From assembly GCA_014238445.1 (NCBI GenBank), contig JABABC010000256.1, forward strand, positions 1 to 5,101: a stretch of 5,101 nucleotides of DNA. The letters are read 5' to 3'. A model generated the notes under the pieces. It searched no databases. It was not told where the DNA came from and worked only from the letters and a program-made list of their open reading frames with translations. Each line of letters opens with the position of its first letter. Within the stretch, counting starts at the first letter, position 1. The translations under genes and the position numbers were made by a program. Shown piece after piece: positions 1 to 5,101 of the stretch. Source of the DNA: Coxiellaceae bacterium. Its GTDB lineage: Bacteria; Pseudomonadota; Gammaproteobacteria; Coxiellales; Coxiellaceae.

Positions 1-1
1 C

Positions 2-196
2 ATCCATCCTGAAGGGAAAAAGTATTCAGGAGAATACAATGATGGGAAATTTAATGGAATCCGTAAATCAATCTTCTTTAGTCAATTTGTACCGAAGATA
101 GTGTTTGGATCTCCACATGGAAAAAGGGCTATCAGTGACGCATTAGATCCAGACACAAAAAAACAGAAACAAAATCCTACTCCAAAATGCCGGTAA
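2..196 (+). CDS. C-terminal end of an unrecognised protein with one MORN-like motif (5' end outside the window)
   Basis: An open frame runs from the window edge to a TAA at 194-196 and gives the last 64 residues of a protein whose start lies upstream. I do not recognise the family. Early in the fragment is Y-S-G-E-Y-N-D-G-K-F-N-G, which fits the core of a MORN repeat (YxGxxxxGxxxG), but only one copy is visible. The rest is strongly basic, ending in a Lys/Gln/Pro-rich tail with a single terminal Cys, and has no obvious membrane segment. The stop lies only 4 bases before the ATG of the hybrid histidine kinase, so the two genes are probably co-transcribed and may be translationally coupled. That placement makes it a candidate partner or input protein for the kinase, which is inference only. 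One other frame is briefly open here (20 codons), but this frame is open throughout and abuts the next gene neatly, so it is the likelier coding frame. Confidence 0.6.
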   Translation: MHPEGKKYSGEYNDGKFNGIRKSIFFSQFVPKIVFGSPHGKRAISDALDPDTKKQKQNPTPKCR

Positions 197-200
197 CGCA

Positions 201-2141
201 ATGAATTTTTCACTCAATAACAAAGCATCATCAATACAAGATGTCGTCATGGAAGCTTGCTACAAAGCAAACAAACCTCTCTATTGGCTTATCGATGAGA
301 AGCAGAAAATACTTCTCTCTGAAACACAAAACTACTCTCTATTACGCTGCTCAAACTCTCAACAGACATTCCATGACTTCTGCATGTCAGTTCACCTTGA
401 AAACCCTATTGAAAAGATCAGCTTCTCTAGTAGCAGCGTCACATTAGCCCCAATATCAAGATGGAAAAATACAAATCGAACACACTATTTTGAATTTCAA
501 GCTCACTTTCTACCTGAAGAAAAGCTATGCCTTATACTTGCCTTTGATATCACTCACAAAATTGAGCTTGATGACAGTCAATTGAAACTTGAATTCCTTC
601 AAAACATCATTGATCATCTTCCATACCATCTTTTTTGGAAAGATGAACACTCCACCTTTCTCGGTTGCAACCAAGTATTTGCAAAACAAGCTGGATTCAA
701 CAATCCTAATGATATCATTGGAAAAACCGACTACGACCTCCCATGGGATCGAAAGAACAGCGATATCTATATCCTAGATGACCAACACGTGATTCGCTCT
801 CAACAAGCTAAGCTCAATATAGAAGAAATCATGCAGGTTGATAACCAGCGATCGGTATTATTAACTAGTAAAGTTCCTCTCATTAAACATGGGAGAACTA
901 TTGGCATTATCGGAATATTCCAAGATATCACCGAACGTAAAAACATGGAAAACGAACTGACTTCAGCCAAAAGCACAGCTGAAAAAGCACTCAACGCCAA
1001 ATCACAATTACTCGCCACAGTGAGCCACGAACTCAGGACACCTTTGCACGGTATTTTAGGTATTATACACATTATCGAAGATACAATTCCGAGCAATGAC
1101 ATTGCCGAGCACACCACCGACATTAAAAAACTTGCCCACTCACTACTTTTATTAGTTAATGATCTATTAAACTTTACGCAGTATGAAAAATATAATCCGA
1201 TCATAAAAAATACCACTTTTTCATGCTCCGAGTTAGCGCTGTCTCTCGTCAAACAAACGCAACACGCCTGGCCTCATCATTCAAACATTACGTCACACTG
1301 CAATGTTGATACTAAAATACCTCAATATATTATTGGCGATGAGCCACGTATTCGACAAGTACTCCATAACTTATTAGCTAATGCCTACAAATTTACTCAC
1401 TGCGGAACAATATCCATCGACATGGATCTAGTCAGTCAAACAGTAACTTCAGCTACCGTGAAATTCTCAGTCAATGATTCGGGAATTGGAATACCAGAAG
1501 AATTTCAACAAAAAATCTTTAATGCATTTTATCAAATCAATCAATATGGGACACCACATACACATAAGGGTGTCGGCTTAGGCCTATCTATCAGCCAACA
1601 ACTTTGCAACAGCATGGGGAGTCAACTGCTAGTCACCAGCCAAGAAGGCATGGGCGCAGAATTCCATTTCACAATCACCTTTAATATGCCCACCCAACAA
1701 CACATGGAAACCCCATCAACGGACACCCAATCTTCATTCGTTGCTTTAGAAAAAAAAATCTTCGTCATCGAAGATGATGCTATTAACCAAAAAGTTATGG
1801 CTTATTTTCTTGATGCTTTAAGTTGCCCCTTCGCATCGGCTCATAGTGGTATTTCGGCCATTAATCATCTCTTAGACAACCCAAGGCACTATGATGTTAT
1901 TGTCTTGGATATAGGACTACCTGATATTCATGGCTTAGAACTACTGCAAACAATTAACACTGAATCAACGTACACTAATACTCCGATCATCATTTTAACG
2001 GCACAAGTGCTTGAACAAACAGATAGCCTCCTTCAAAAGCACCCAATGATCAGTAGCATCTTAACCAAACCCATCGATATTGCCGATATTCACAATGCCA
2101 TACAAAAAGCGACTCAACCTACCCCCAGCTCAGTAACCTAA
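201..2141 (+). CDS. Soluble hybrid sensor histidine kinase (PAS-HisKA-HATPase-receiver)
   Basis: This is a 646-residue hybrid two-component kinase. Residues 20-120 form a divergent sensory region ending in AFDITHKIE, the kind of ending seen in PAS/PAC domains, so it may be a degenerate PAS. A clear PAS domain spans about 130-247 (LPYHLFWKD near 140, closing with QDITERK). A short helical linker leads to the HisKA domain with the H-box SHELRTPL, phospho-acceptor His276. The HATPase domain has the N-box NLLANAYKFT (390-399), G1 DSGIGIP (426-432), an F-box around 439-443 and G2 GVGLGLS (457-463). The receiver domain (about 518-635) has acidic Asp525/Asp526, phospho-acceptor Asp570, Thr600 and Lys623, so all key residues are intact. 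There is no transmembrane segment or signal peptide, so it should sense a cytosolic cue. There is no HPt domain or DNA-binding output, so the phosphorelay must continue through proteins encoded elsewhere. The architecture resembles ArcB/BarA without their membrane anchors. The ATG at 201 has only a weak Shine-Dalgarno (GGTAA at 192-196) and lies just after the upstream stop, which favours coupled translation. Ligand and partner are unknown. Confidence 0.93.
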   Translation: MNFSLNNKASSIQDVVMEACYKANKPLYWLIDEKQKILLSETQNYSLLRCSNSQQTFHDFCMSVHLENPIEKISFSSSSVTLAPISRWKNTNRTHYFEFQAHFLPEEKLCLILAFDITHKIELDDSQLKLEFLQNIIDHLPYHLFWKDEHSTFLGCNQVFAKQAGFNNPNDIIGKTDYDLPWDRKNSDIYILDDQHVIRSQQAKLNIEEIMQVDNQRSVLLTSKVPLIKHGRTIGIIGIFQDITERKNMENELTSAKSTAEKALNAKSQLLATVSHELRTPLHGILGIIHIIEDTIPSNDIAEHTTDIKKLAHSLLLLVNDLLNFTQYEKYNPIIKNTTFSCSELALSLVKQTQHAWPHHSNITSHCNVDTKIPQYIIGDEPRIRQVLHNLLANAYKFTHCGTISIDMDLVSQTVTSATVKFSVNDSGIGIPEEFQQKIFNAFYQINQYGTPHTHKGVGLGLSISQQLCNSMGSQLLVTSQEGMGAEFHFTITFNMPTQQHMETPSTDTQSSFVALEKKIFVIEDDAINQKVMAYFLDALSCPFASAHSGISAINHLLDNPRHYDVIVLDIGLPDIHGLELLQTINTESTYTNTPIIILTAQVLEQTDSLLQKHPMISSILTKPIDIADIHNAIQKATQPTPSSVT

Positions 2142-2183
2142 CGCCCTACAAACACTCAACACGATATCACGATGCTAACTACT

Positions 2184-2207
2184 GCCCATCATCAAATCAC
2201 CATGGGC
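2184..2207. repeat. Inverted repeat downstream of the kinase gene
   Basis: GCCCAT (2184-2189) and ATGGGC (2202-2207) are perfect reverse complements separated by 12 bases, starting 43 bases after the kinase stop. The RNA could form a 6-bp stem with a 12-base loop, but no T-run follows directly, so it is not a standard intrinsic terminator. It could be an mRNA 3'-end structure, an operator half-site pair, or chance. Confidence 0.35.
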
Positions 2208-2211
2208 TAAC

Positions 2212-2251
2212 TGCCATATGCAGCGCTGAACGGCATCTTAATTTTATCTTT
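2212..2251 (+). terminator. Weak candidate terminator after the kinase gene
   Basis: TGCC (2212-2215) can pair with GGCA (2232-2235) around an internal CAGCGCTG palindrome (2221-2228), and a T-rich stretch follows (TCTTAATTTTATCTTT). The pairing is only 4 bp with a bulky interior, so the call is weak. Its support is the position: the kinase gene ends about 70 bases earlier and the next same-strand gene has its own strong ribosome binding site. Confidence 0.22.
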
Positions 2252-2288
2252 ACATTTTAATGATTTTATTGCAGTTTAATAGTATTAA
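2241..2288 (+). promoter_or_regulatory. AT-rich probable promoter region of the AMP nucleosidase gene
   Basis: This stretch is almost entirely A and T and lies 34-81 bases before the amn start codon, where a promoter is expected. It contains TTTACA (2249-2254, -35-like) and TTTAAT (2275-2280, -10-like), but their 20-base spacing is longer than the usual 16-18. TAGTAT (2280-2285) is another possible -10 without a good partner. No single sigma-70 promoter can be assigned with confidence. Confidence 0.3.
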
Positions 2289-2297
2289 CCGATCACC

Positions 2298-2310
2298 GCA
2301 GGCTGCCTGC
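2298..2310. promoter_or_regulatory. 13-base palindrome abutting the amn ribosome binding site
   Basis: GCAGGC (2298-2303) and GCCTGC (2305-2310) are perfect inverted copies around a single central T. As RNA it would fold as GCAGG/CCTGC with a 3-base loop. It ends at the base before the AAGGA Shine-Dalgarno sequence, inside the presumed 5' leader. The position suits either a protein-binding operator or a small hairpin that affects ribosome access. Either role is inference; the palindrome itself is directly visible. Confidence 0.45.
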
Positions 2311-2315
2311 AAGGA
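2311..2315 (+). promoter_or_regulatory. Ribosome binding site of the AMP nucleosidase gene
   Basis: AAGGA lies 6 bases before the ATG at 2322. It is a good Shine-Dalgarno match at near-ideal spacing and fixes that ATG as the start. Confidence 0.75.
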
Positions 2316-2321
2316 CTAACA

Positions 2322-3095
2322 ATGGAAACACAATATGATATTGCAAAAAACTGGTTGCCGCGATACACAGGAATGCCTTTAGACGGATTTGGCCCAAATA
2401 TCCTACTTACTAACTTCAGTCATTACATTACACTTTTTTCTGAGAGATTTGATTGCCCTATCTACGGAAAAGATAAACCCATGCAAGCCTGTAGCAATAA
2501 GTCGGGGTTAACGCTCATCAATTTTGGCATAGGCAGCCCCAATGCTGCGACCATTATGGATCTGCTCTCTGCCACCAAACCCAATGGAGTCCTCTTTTTG
2601 GGGAAATGTGGGGGCATGAAAAAATCCACCGTCATTGGAAACTTTATCCTACCCATAGCAGCTATTCGTGGCGAAGGAACCAGTCATGATTATTTCCCAC
2701 CAGAGGTACCCGCCCTACCCTCATTTAAACTCCACAAATTAGTTTCAGAAAAAATCATTGAAAAAAAATATGACTACCGAACAGGTGTAGTCTATACAAC
2801 TAATCGTCGTGTTTGGGAACATGACCAACGCTTCCATGAAAAACTGAAAAAAACAACAAGCCTAGCGGTTGACATGGAAACGGCTACCATCTTTATTGTA
2901 GGGCATTACAACGCCATCTCTCGTGGTGCCTTATTACTGATTTCTGACACACCTTTTATGGCTTCCGGAGTTAAAACCAGCCAATCTGATAAAAAAGTGA
3001 CAGAACAATTCTTAAAAGACCATCTTGAAATTGGCATCAACACCATGAGTGATATTAAAAGCAAAGGCGAGAAAATTAAACACTTTCACTACTAA
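2322..3095 (+). CDS. amn: AMP nucleosidase, short form
   Basis: AMP nucleosidase hydrolyses AMP to adenine and ribose 5-phosphate in the cytosol, feeding purine salvage and adjusting the AMP pool. The 257 residues form one NP-I (nucleoside phosphorylase-like) domain. The N-terminal RYTGMPLDGFGPNILLTNF is typical of Amn. The glycine-rich GIGSPNAAT (69-77) and LGKCGGM (93-99) correspond to the phosphate- and ribose-binding loops. VDMETAT (183-189) carries the ribose-binding Glu185, and SDTP (208-211) carries Asp209, the equivalent of the family's catalytic Asp. The C-terminal GVKTSQSDKKVT...HLEIGI and the IKHFHY end closely resemble the compact enzymes of Bacteroidetes and Chlamydiae. The E. 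coli enzyme has about 480 residues, including an N-terminal regulatory domain that is absent here, so allosteric control probably differs. The start is fixed by the AAGGA site. The gene stands alone on its strand after a 180-bp gap and converges on the protease gene. An alternative within NP-I, such as another nucleoside phosphorylase, is less likely given the Amn-specific ends. Confidence 0.88.
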   Translation: METQYDIAKNWLPRYTGMPLDGFGPNILLTNFSHYITLFSERFDCPIYGKDKPMQACSNKSGLTLINFGIGSPNAATIMDLLSATKPNGVLFLGKCGGMKKSTVIGNFILPIAAIRGEGTSHDYFPPEVPALPSFKLHKLVSEKIIEKKYDYRTGVVYTTNRRVWEHDQRFHEKLKKTTSLAVDMETATIFIVGHYNAISRGALLLISDTPFMASGVKTSQSDKKVTEQFLKDHLEIGINTMSDIKSKGEKIKHFHY

Positions 3096-3096
3096 C

Positions 3097-3112
3097 AGAA
3101 GGGCACTCTTCT
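3097..3112. terminator. Small hairpin between convergent amn and protease genes
   Basis: AGAAG (3097-3101) pairs with CTTCT (3108-3112), extendable by one G-T wobble, in the 15-bp gap between the two convergent stop codons; it overlaps the protease stop. Neither strand has a T-run after the stem, so it is at best a weak shared terminator or mRNA 3'-end structure. No other terminator is visible between these genes. Confidence 0.3.
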
Positions 3113-4226
3113 AATTATCACCGACCAAAGTTAATATTGTTTGATAAACCTTTCCGCCCCTATAGTACGTCATCTTAATGGTTGAACCAACGGATTTTTT
3201 TTCGAGCACGTGGTAGTATTCTAACGTATTATTAATTCGGTACCCGTCTAAACCCACGATAATATCACCTAATCGTAACGTCCCATTACGCTTACGTGTC
3301 AAGCCTTTCAAACCCGCTTTCTGAGCAGGAGACCCTGATTGAACAGATCTAATCACGATGCCAGGCATCACTGCAGAAGGAATCAGATCATCACTTAATG
3401 GAACAATACCTATAGATGGCCGAATAACCTTCCCGTACCGAATAATCTGTGTCACAGCAGATTTTATGGTATCCACAGGAATAGCAAATGCAATGCCCGA
3501 AGAACTTTTTGTACTAGAAACAATCATGGTATTCATACCTATCAAACGGCCCTGACTATCTAGCAATGGACCACCTGAATTCCCAGGGTTGACTGAAGCA
3601 TCCGTTTGGATCAAACCTTGATCTGACCAGCTCCCTGACTGACTAATATAACGATTCAATGCCGAAATAATCCCAGTTGTCATACTTTTATCTAAACCAT
3701 AAGGATTACCAATTGCAATGGCTAGCTGACCCACCTTCAAAACTGACGAATCACCTAGACGAATCCGTGATGCTTTTATTGACTCAGGCAACGATTTGGT
3801 TGAGACCAATCGTAATACAGCAATATCATTTCGTTTATCAAACCCAATCAAGCGCGCTTTGATCACCGTGTTTTTTGAGAATTTTACACTAAAGCGCTTC
3901 CCTTTTTTGATAACATGGTAATTAGTGACAATGTAGCCTTTCGAATTCCATAAAAAACCGGACCCACGATAACGAGACGCACTACTGCCTGGACGTATCA
4001 CTGACGAAGAGACTGGATTAGCATTAATGTTCACAACAAAAGGGGAAATGCGTTTAAACACCGAAATCATATCGGATTCTATTTGGAGGTACTTTTCAGC
4101 AGGGGTAGCGCTGTAAGCTACTAAACTCGTGCCAAACATCAGACAACTAAAGCAGCAACTCAGAAAAAAGCGATAGCTAAAGGCAACAGCCATCACACGT
4201 CGACATATCGAAAAATAACCCACCAT
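3111..4226 (-). CDS. HtrA/Deg-family serine protease with a single PDZ domain (DegS-like architecture)
   Basis: This is a 371-residue S1C serine protease of the cell envelope. The N-terminus (about 1-40) has basic residues, a hydrophobic stretch rich in Phe, Leu and Cys, and then VAYSATPAEK, so it is either a cleaved Sec signal peptide (cut near residues 39-40) or an uncleaved anchor as in DegS. The trypsin-like domain holds the full triad: His104 in TNYHVI, Asp134 in RNDIAVLRL and Ser217 in GNSGGPL. One PDZ domain follows (about 268-368), with the family-typical GSPAQKAGL and LGDIIVGLDG. DegP and DegQ have two PDZ domains, so this is closer to DegS in layout. DegS cleaves an anti-sigma factor, but I cannot tell whether this enzyme does that or general quality control, so I give no symbol. 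ATG at 4226 is preferred because AGGGAGG (4234-4240) lies 7 bases upstream; a TTG one codon earlier and an ATG at 4193 are alternatives. It lies downstream of dnaJ on the same strand, consistent with envelope and cytosolic stress functions grouped together. Confidence 0.9.
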   Translation of the reverse strand: MVGYFSICRRVMAVAFSYRFFLSCCFSCLMFGTSLVAYSATPAEKYLQIESDMISVFKRISPFVVNINANPVSSSVIRPGSSASRYRGSGFLWNSKGYIVTNYHVIKKGKRFSVKFSKNTVIKARLIGFDKRNDIAVLRLVSTKSLPESIKASRIRLGDSSVLKVGQLAIAIGNPYGLDKSMTTGIISALNRYISQSGSWSDQGLIQTDASVNPGNSGGPLLDSQGRLIGMNTMIVSSTKSSSGIAFAIPVDTIKSAVTQIIRYGKVIRPSIGIVPLSDDLIPSAVMPGIVIRSVQSGSPAQKAGLKGLTRKRNGTLRLGDIIVGLDGYRINNTLEYYHVLEKKSVGSTIKMTYYRGGKVYQTILTLVGDN

Positions 4227-4233
4227 CAAGCTG

Positions 4234-4240
4234 CCTCCCT
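4234..4240 (-). promoter_or_regulatory. Ribosome binding site of the HtrA-family protease gene
   Basis: Read on the minus strand this is AGGGAGG, 7 bases before the ATG at 4226-4224. It favours that ATG over the in-frame TTG just before it (4229-4227), which would leave only 4 bases of spacing, and over the internal ATG at 4193. Confidence 0.7.
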
Positions 4241-4290
4241 GCAGTCAATACGATCAAATATGCCTATCAGAATAGCGTAAGTTCATACAA

Positions 4291-4313
4291 CAGGCCAGTC
4301 GTGGTAAGACCTG
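4291..4313 (-). terminator. Possible stem-loop between dnaJ and the protease gene
   Basis: On the minus strand CAGGTC (4313-4308) can pair with GGCCTG (4296-4291), including one G-U, around an 11-base loop. It sits about 27 bases after the dnaJ stop in the 113-bp gap. Only a poor T-rich tail (TTGTAT) follows, so it may attenuate rather than end transcription, or may be chance. A run of six T on this strand (4334-4329), just after the dnaJ stop, has no convincing stem before it. I found no well-spaced sigma-70 or sigma-32 promoter in this gap. Confidence 0.22.
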
Positions 4314-4339
4314 ATATAGCACTTACACAAAAAACCTAG

Positions 4340-5101
4340 TTACTCATTCTGAAAAAAACTCCTCACAGCATCGAACCAGCCTTTAGCTTTGGGGTTATGC
4401 CGCTTACTATCTGTAGCCAGCAGTTCATCAAACTGTCTCAGTAAGCTAACTTGCTCATCGGTTAAGTTAACTGGCGTCTCAATGGAAACTCGACACAACA
4501 AGTCCCCCAACCCACTGCCACGTAGGCCTTTAATACCTTTCCCACGCAAACGAAAAGCCTTTCCAGTTTGGGTTTCAGGTGGAATTGTTAATTTTACAGA
4601 ACCTTTTAAGGTTGGCACTTCGACTTCCCCACCAACAGCCGCCGTGACGAAACTCAAAGGAATTTCACAATGCAAATCATTACCTTGTCGTTTAAAAACT
4701 GTATGCGCTTTAACTGCAACTTGCACATACAAATCACCCGAGGGAGCACCATTAAGACCAGCCTCACCTTCACCACTTAAGCGAACACGGTCACCACTGT
4801 CAACGCCTGCTGGCACTTTGACAGATAATGTTTTACGTTTATGCACTCGTCCTTTACCGTCACAATCGCCGCAGGGATTTTTAATGACTTTTCCACTGCC
4901 ACGGCAATTTCGACAAGGTTGTTGCACGGCAATAAAACCATGCTGCATTTGCACTTGACCGGCTCCACGACACGTTGGGCACGTAACTGGACCTGAACCC
5001 TTCTTAGCACCACTGCCTGCACAAGAGCCACAGCCAATCCATGTGGGCACCACGATATCACGTGCGACACCATTAACCGCTTCTTCTAGCGTTAACACCA
5101 A
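4340..5101 (-). CDS. dnaJ: Chaperone protein DnaJ, C-terminal part (N-terminus outside the window)
   Basis: DnaJ (Hsp40) delivers unfolded proteins to DnaK and stimulates its ATPase in the cytosol. The visible 253 residues start at LVLTLEEAVNGV, just before the zinc domain, so the J-domain with its HPD motif and the Gly/Phe linker lie beyond base 5101. The first codon here (TTG) is an internal Leu, not a start. All four CxxCxGxG zinc motifs are intact: CGSCAGSG (24-31), CPTCRGAG (41-48), CRNCRGSG (63-70) and CGDCDGKG (77-84), giving two zinc sites. The substrate-binding beta domains follow, with KTLSVKVPAGVDSGDRVRL, GDLYVQV and TQTGKAFRLRGKG. The tail WFDAVRSFFQNE matches the usual proteobacterial DnaJ ending, so the 3' end is complete (TAA at 4342-4340). 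In many gammaproteobacteria dnaK lies upstream; that would be outside this window. Here an HtrA-like protease follows 113 bp downstream. The segment looks richer in G and C than the kinase gene, as expected for a conserved chaperone gene. Confidence 0.97.
   Translation of the reverse strand: MVLTLEEAVNGVARDIVVPTWIGCGSCAGSGAKKGSGPVTCPTCRGAGQVQMQHGFIAVQQPCRNCRGSGKVIKNPCGDCDGKGRVHKRKTLSVKVPAGVDSGDRVRLSGEGEAGLNGAPSGDLYVQVAVKAHTVFKRQGNDLHCEIPLSFVTAAVGGEVEVPTLKGSVKLTIPPETQTGKAFRLRGKGIKGLRGSGLGDLLCRVSIETPVNLTDEQVSLLRQFDELLATDSKRHNPKAKGWFDAVRSFFQNE

Noticed and set aside
39..101. A 20-codon plus-strand ORF preceded by a good AGGAG at 28-32
   Set aside because: It overlaps the longer open frame that runs from the window edge to 196 and stops neatly before the kinase. 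The peptide has no recognisable feature, and the AGGAG is within codons of the longer frame.
800..1252. A 150-codon minus-strand open frame inside the kinase gene
   Set aside because: It is antisense to the PAS and HisKA coding region, which is clearly coding on the plus strand. Its hydrophobic composition is what antisense of such sequence gives.
4230..4339. A heat-shock or sigma-70 promoter in the gap between dnaJ and the protease gene
   Set aside because: I looked for -35/-10 pairs on the minus strand. TTGTAT, TTGTGT and TATTCT occur, but no pair has acceptable spacing, so none is called.
4389..4958. A 189-codon plus-strand open frame opposite dnaJ, and a 98-codon minus-strand frame inside dnaJ (4777-5073)
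   Set aside because: Both lie entirely within the highly conserved dnaJ coding sequence. Their translations are Pro/Ser/Arg- or Val/Cys-rich and match no recognisable fold, as expected for shadow frames of a GC-richer gene.
1..5101. Insertion sequences, CRISPR arrays, tRNA or rRNA genes, toxin-antitoxin or defence genes
   Set aside because: No regularly spaced repeats, transposase motifs, terminal inverted repeats, cloverleaf-like segments or known defence domains were seen. The window is nearly filled by conserved housekeeping-type and signalling genes.

Overview
The window looks like an ordinary stretch of AT-rich chromosome from a gammaproteobacterium-like Gram-negative. The DnaJ fragment is very close to the proteobacterial form. 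The HtrA protease has a Sec-type N-terminus, and the kinase is an ArcB/BarA-style hybrid. The short AMP nucleosidase is the compact type best known from Bacteroidetes and Chlamydiae and also found in some intracellular or aquatic proteobacteria. A member of the Legionellales/Coxiellaceae or a neighbouring order would fit, but this is inference from protein style and I cannot assign a genus.

Layout: bases 2-196 (+) are the 3' end of an unrecognised gene with one MORN-like motif. Four bases later a 646-residue soluble hybrid sensor histidine kinase begins (201-2141, +), probably in the same operon. A 180-bp intergenic region follows, with two inverted repeats, a T-rich stretch and a 13-base palindrome touching the ribosome binding site of the next gene. 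That gene is a short AMP nucleosidase (2322-3095, +). It converges, with only 15 bp between stops, on a minus-strand pair: a DegS-like single-PDZ HtrA serine protease (3111-4226, -) and, 113 bp upstream of it, the C-terminal two thirds of dnaJ (4340-5101, -, cut by the window edge).

The minus-strand pair forms a plausible protein-quality-control unit: DnaJ as cytosolic co-chaperone of DnaK and the HtrA enzyme as a periplasmic or membrane-anchored protease. The plus-strand genes serve signalling (the kinase) and purine nucleotide balance (AMP to adenine plus ribose 5-phosphate). Nothing in the sequence links the two halves functionally.

I found no mobile element, CRISPR array, tRNA, rRNA or convincing new system. 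The points most worth a second look are the unidentified gene upstream of the kinase, the kinase's divergent N-terminal sensory region, the palindrome at the amn ribosome binding site, and the dnaJ-htrA gene order.
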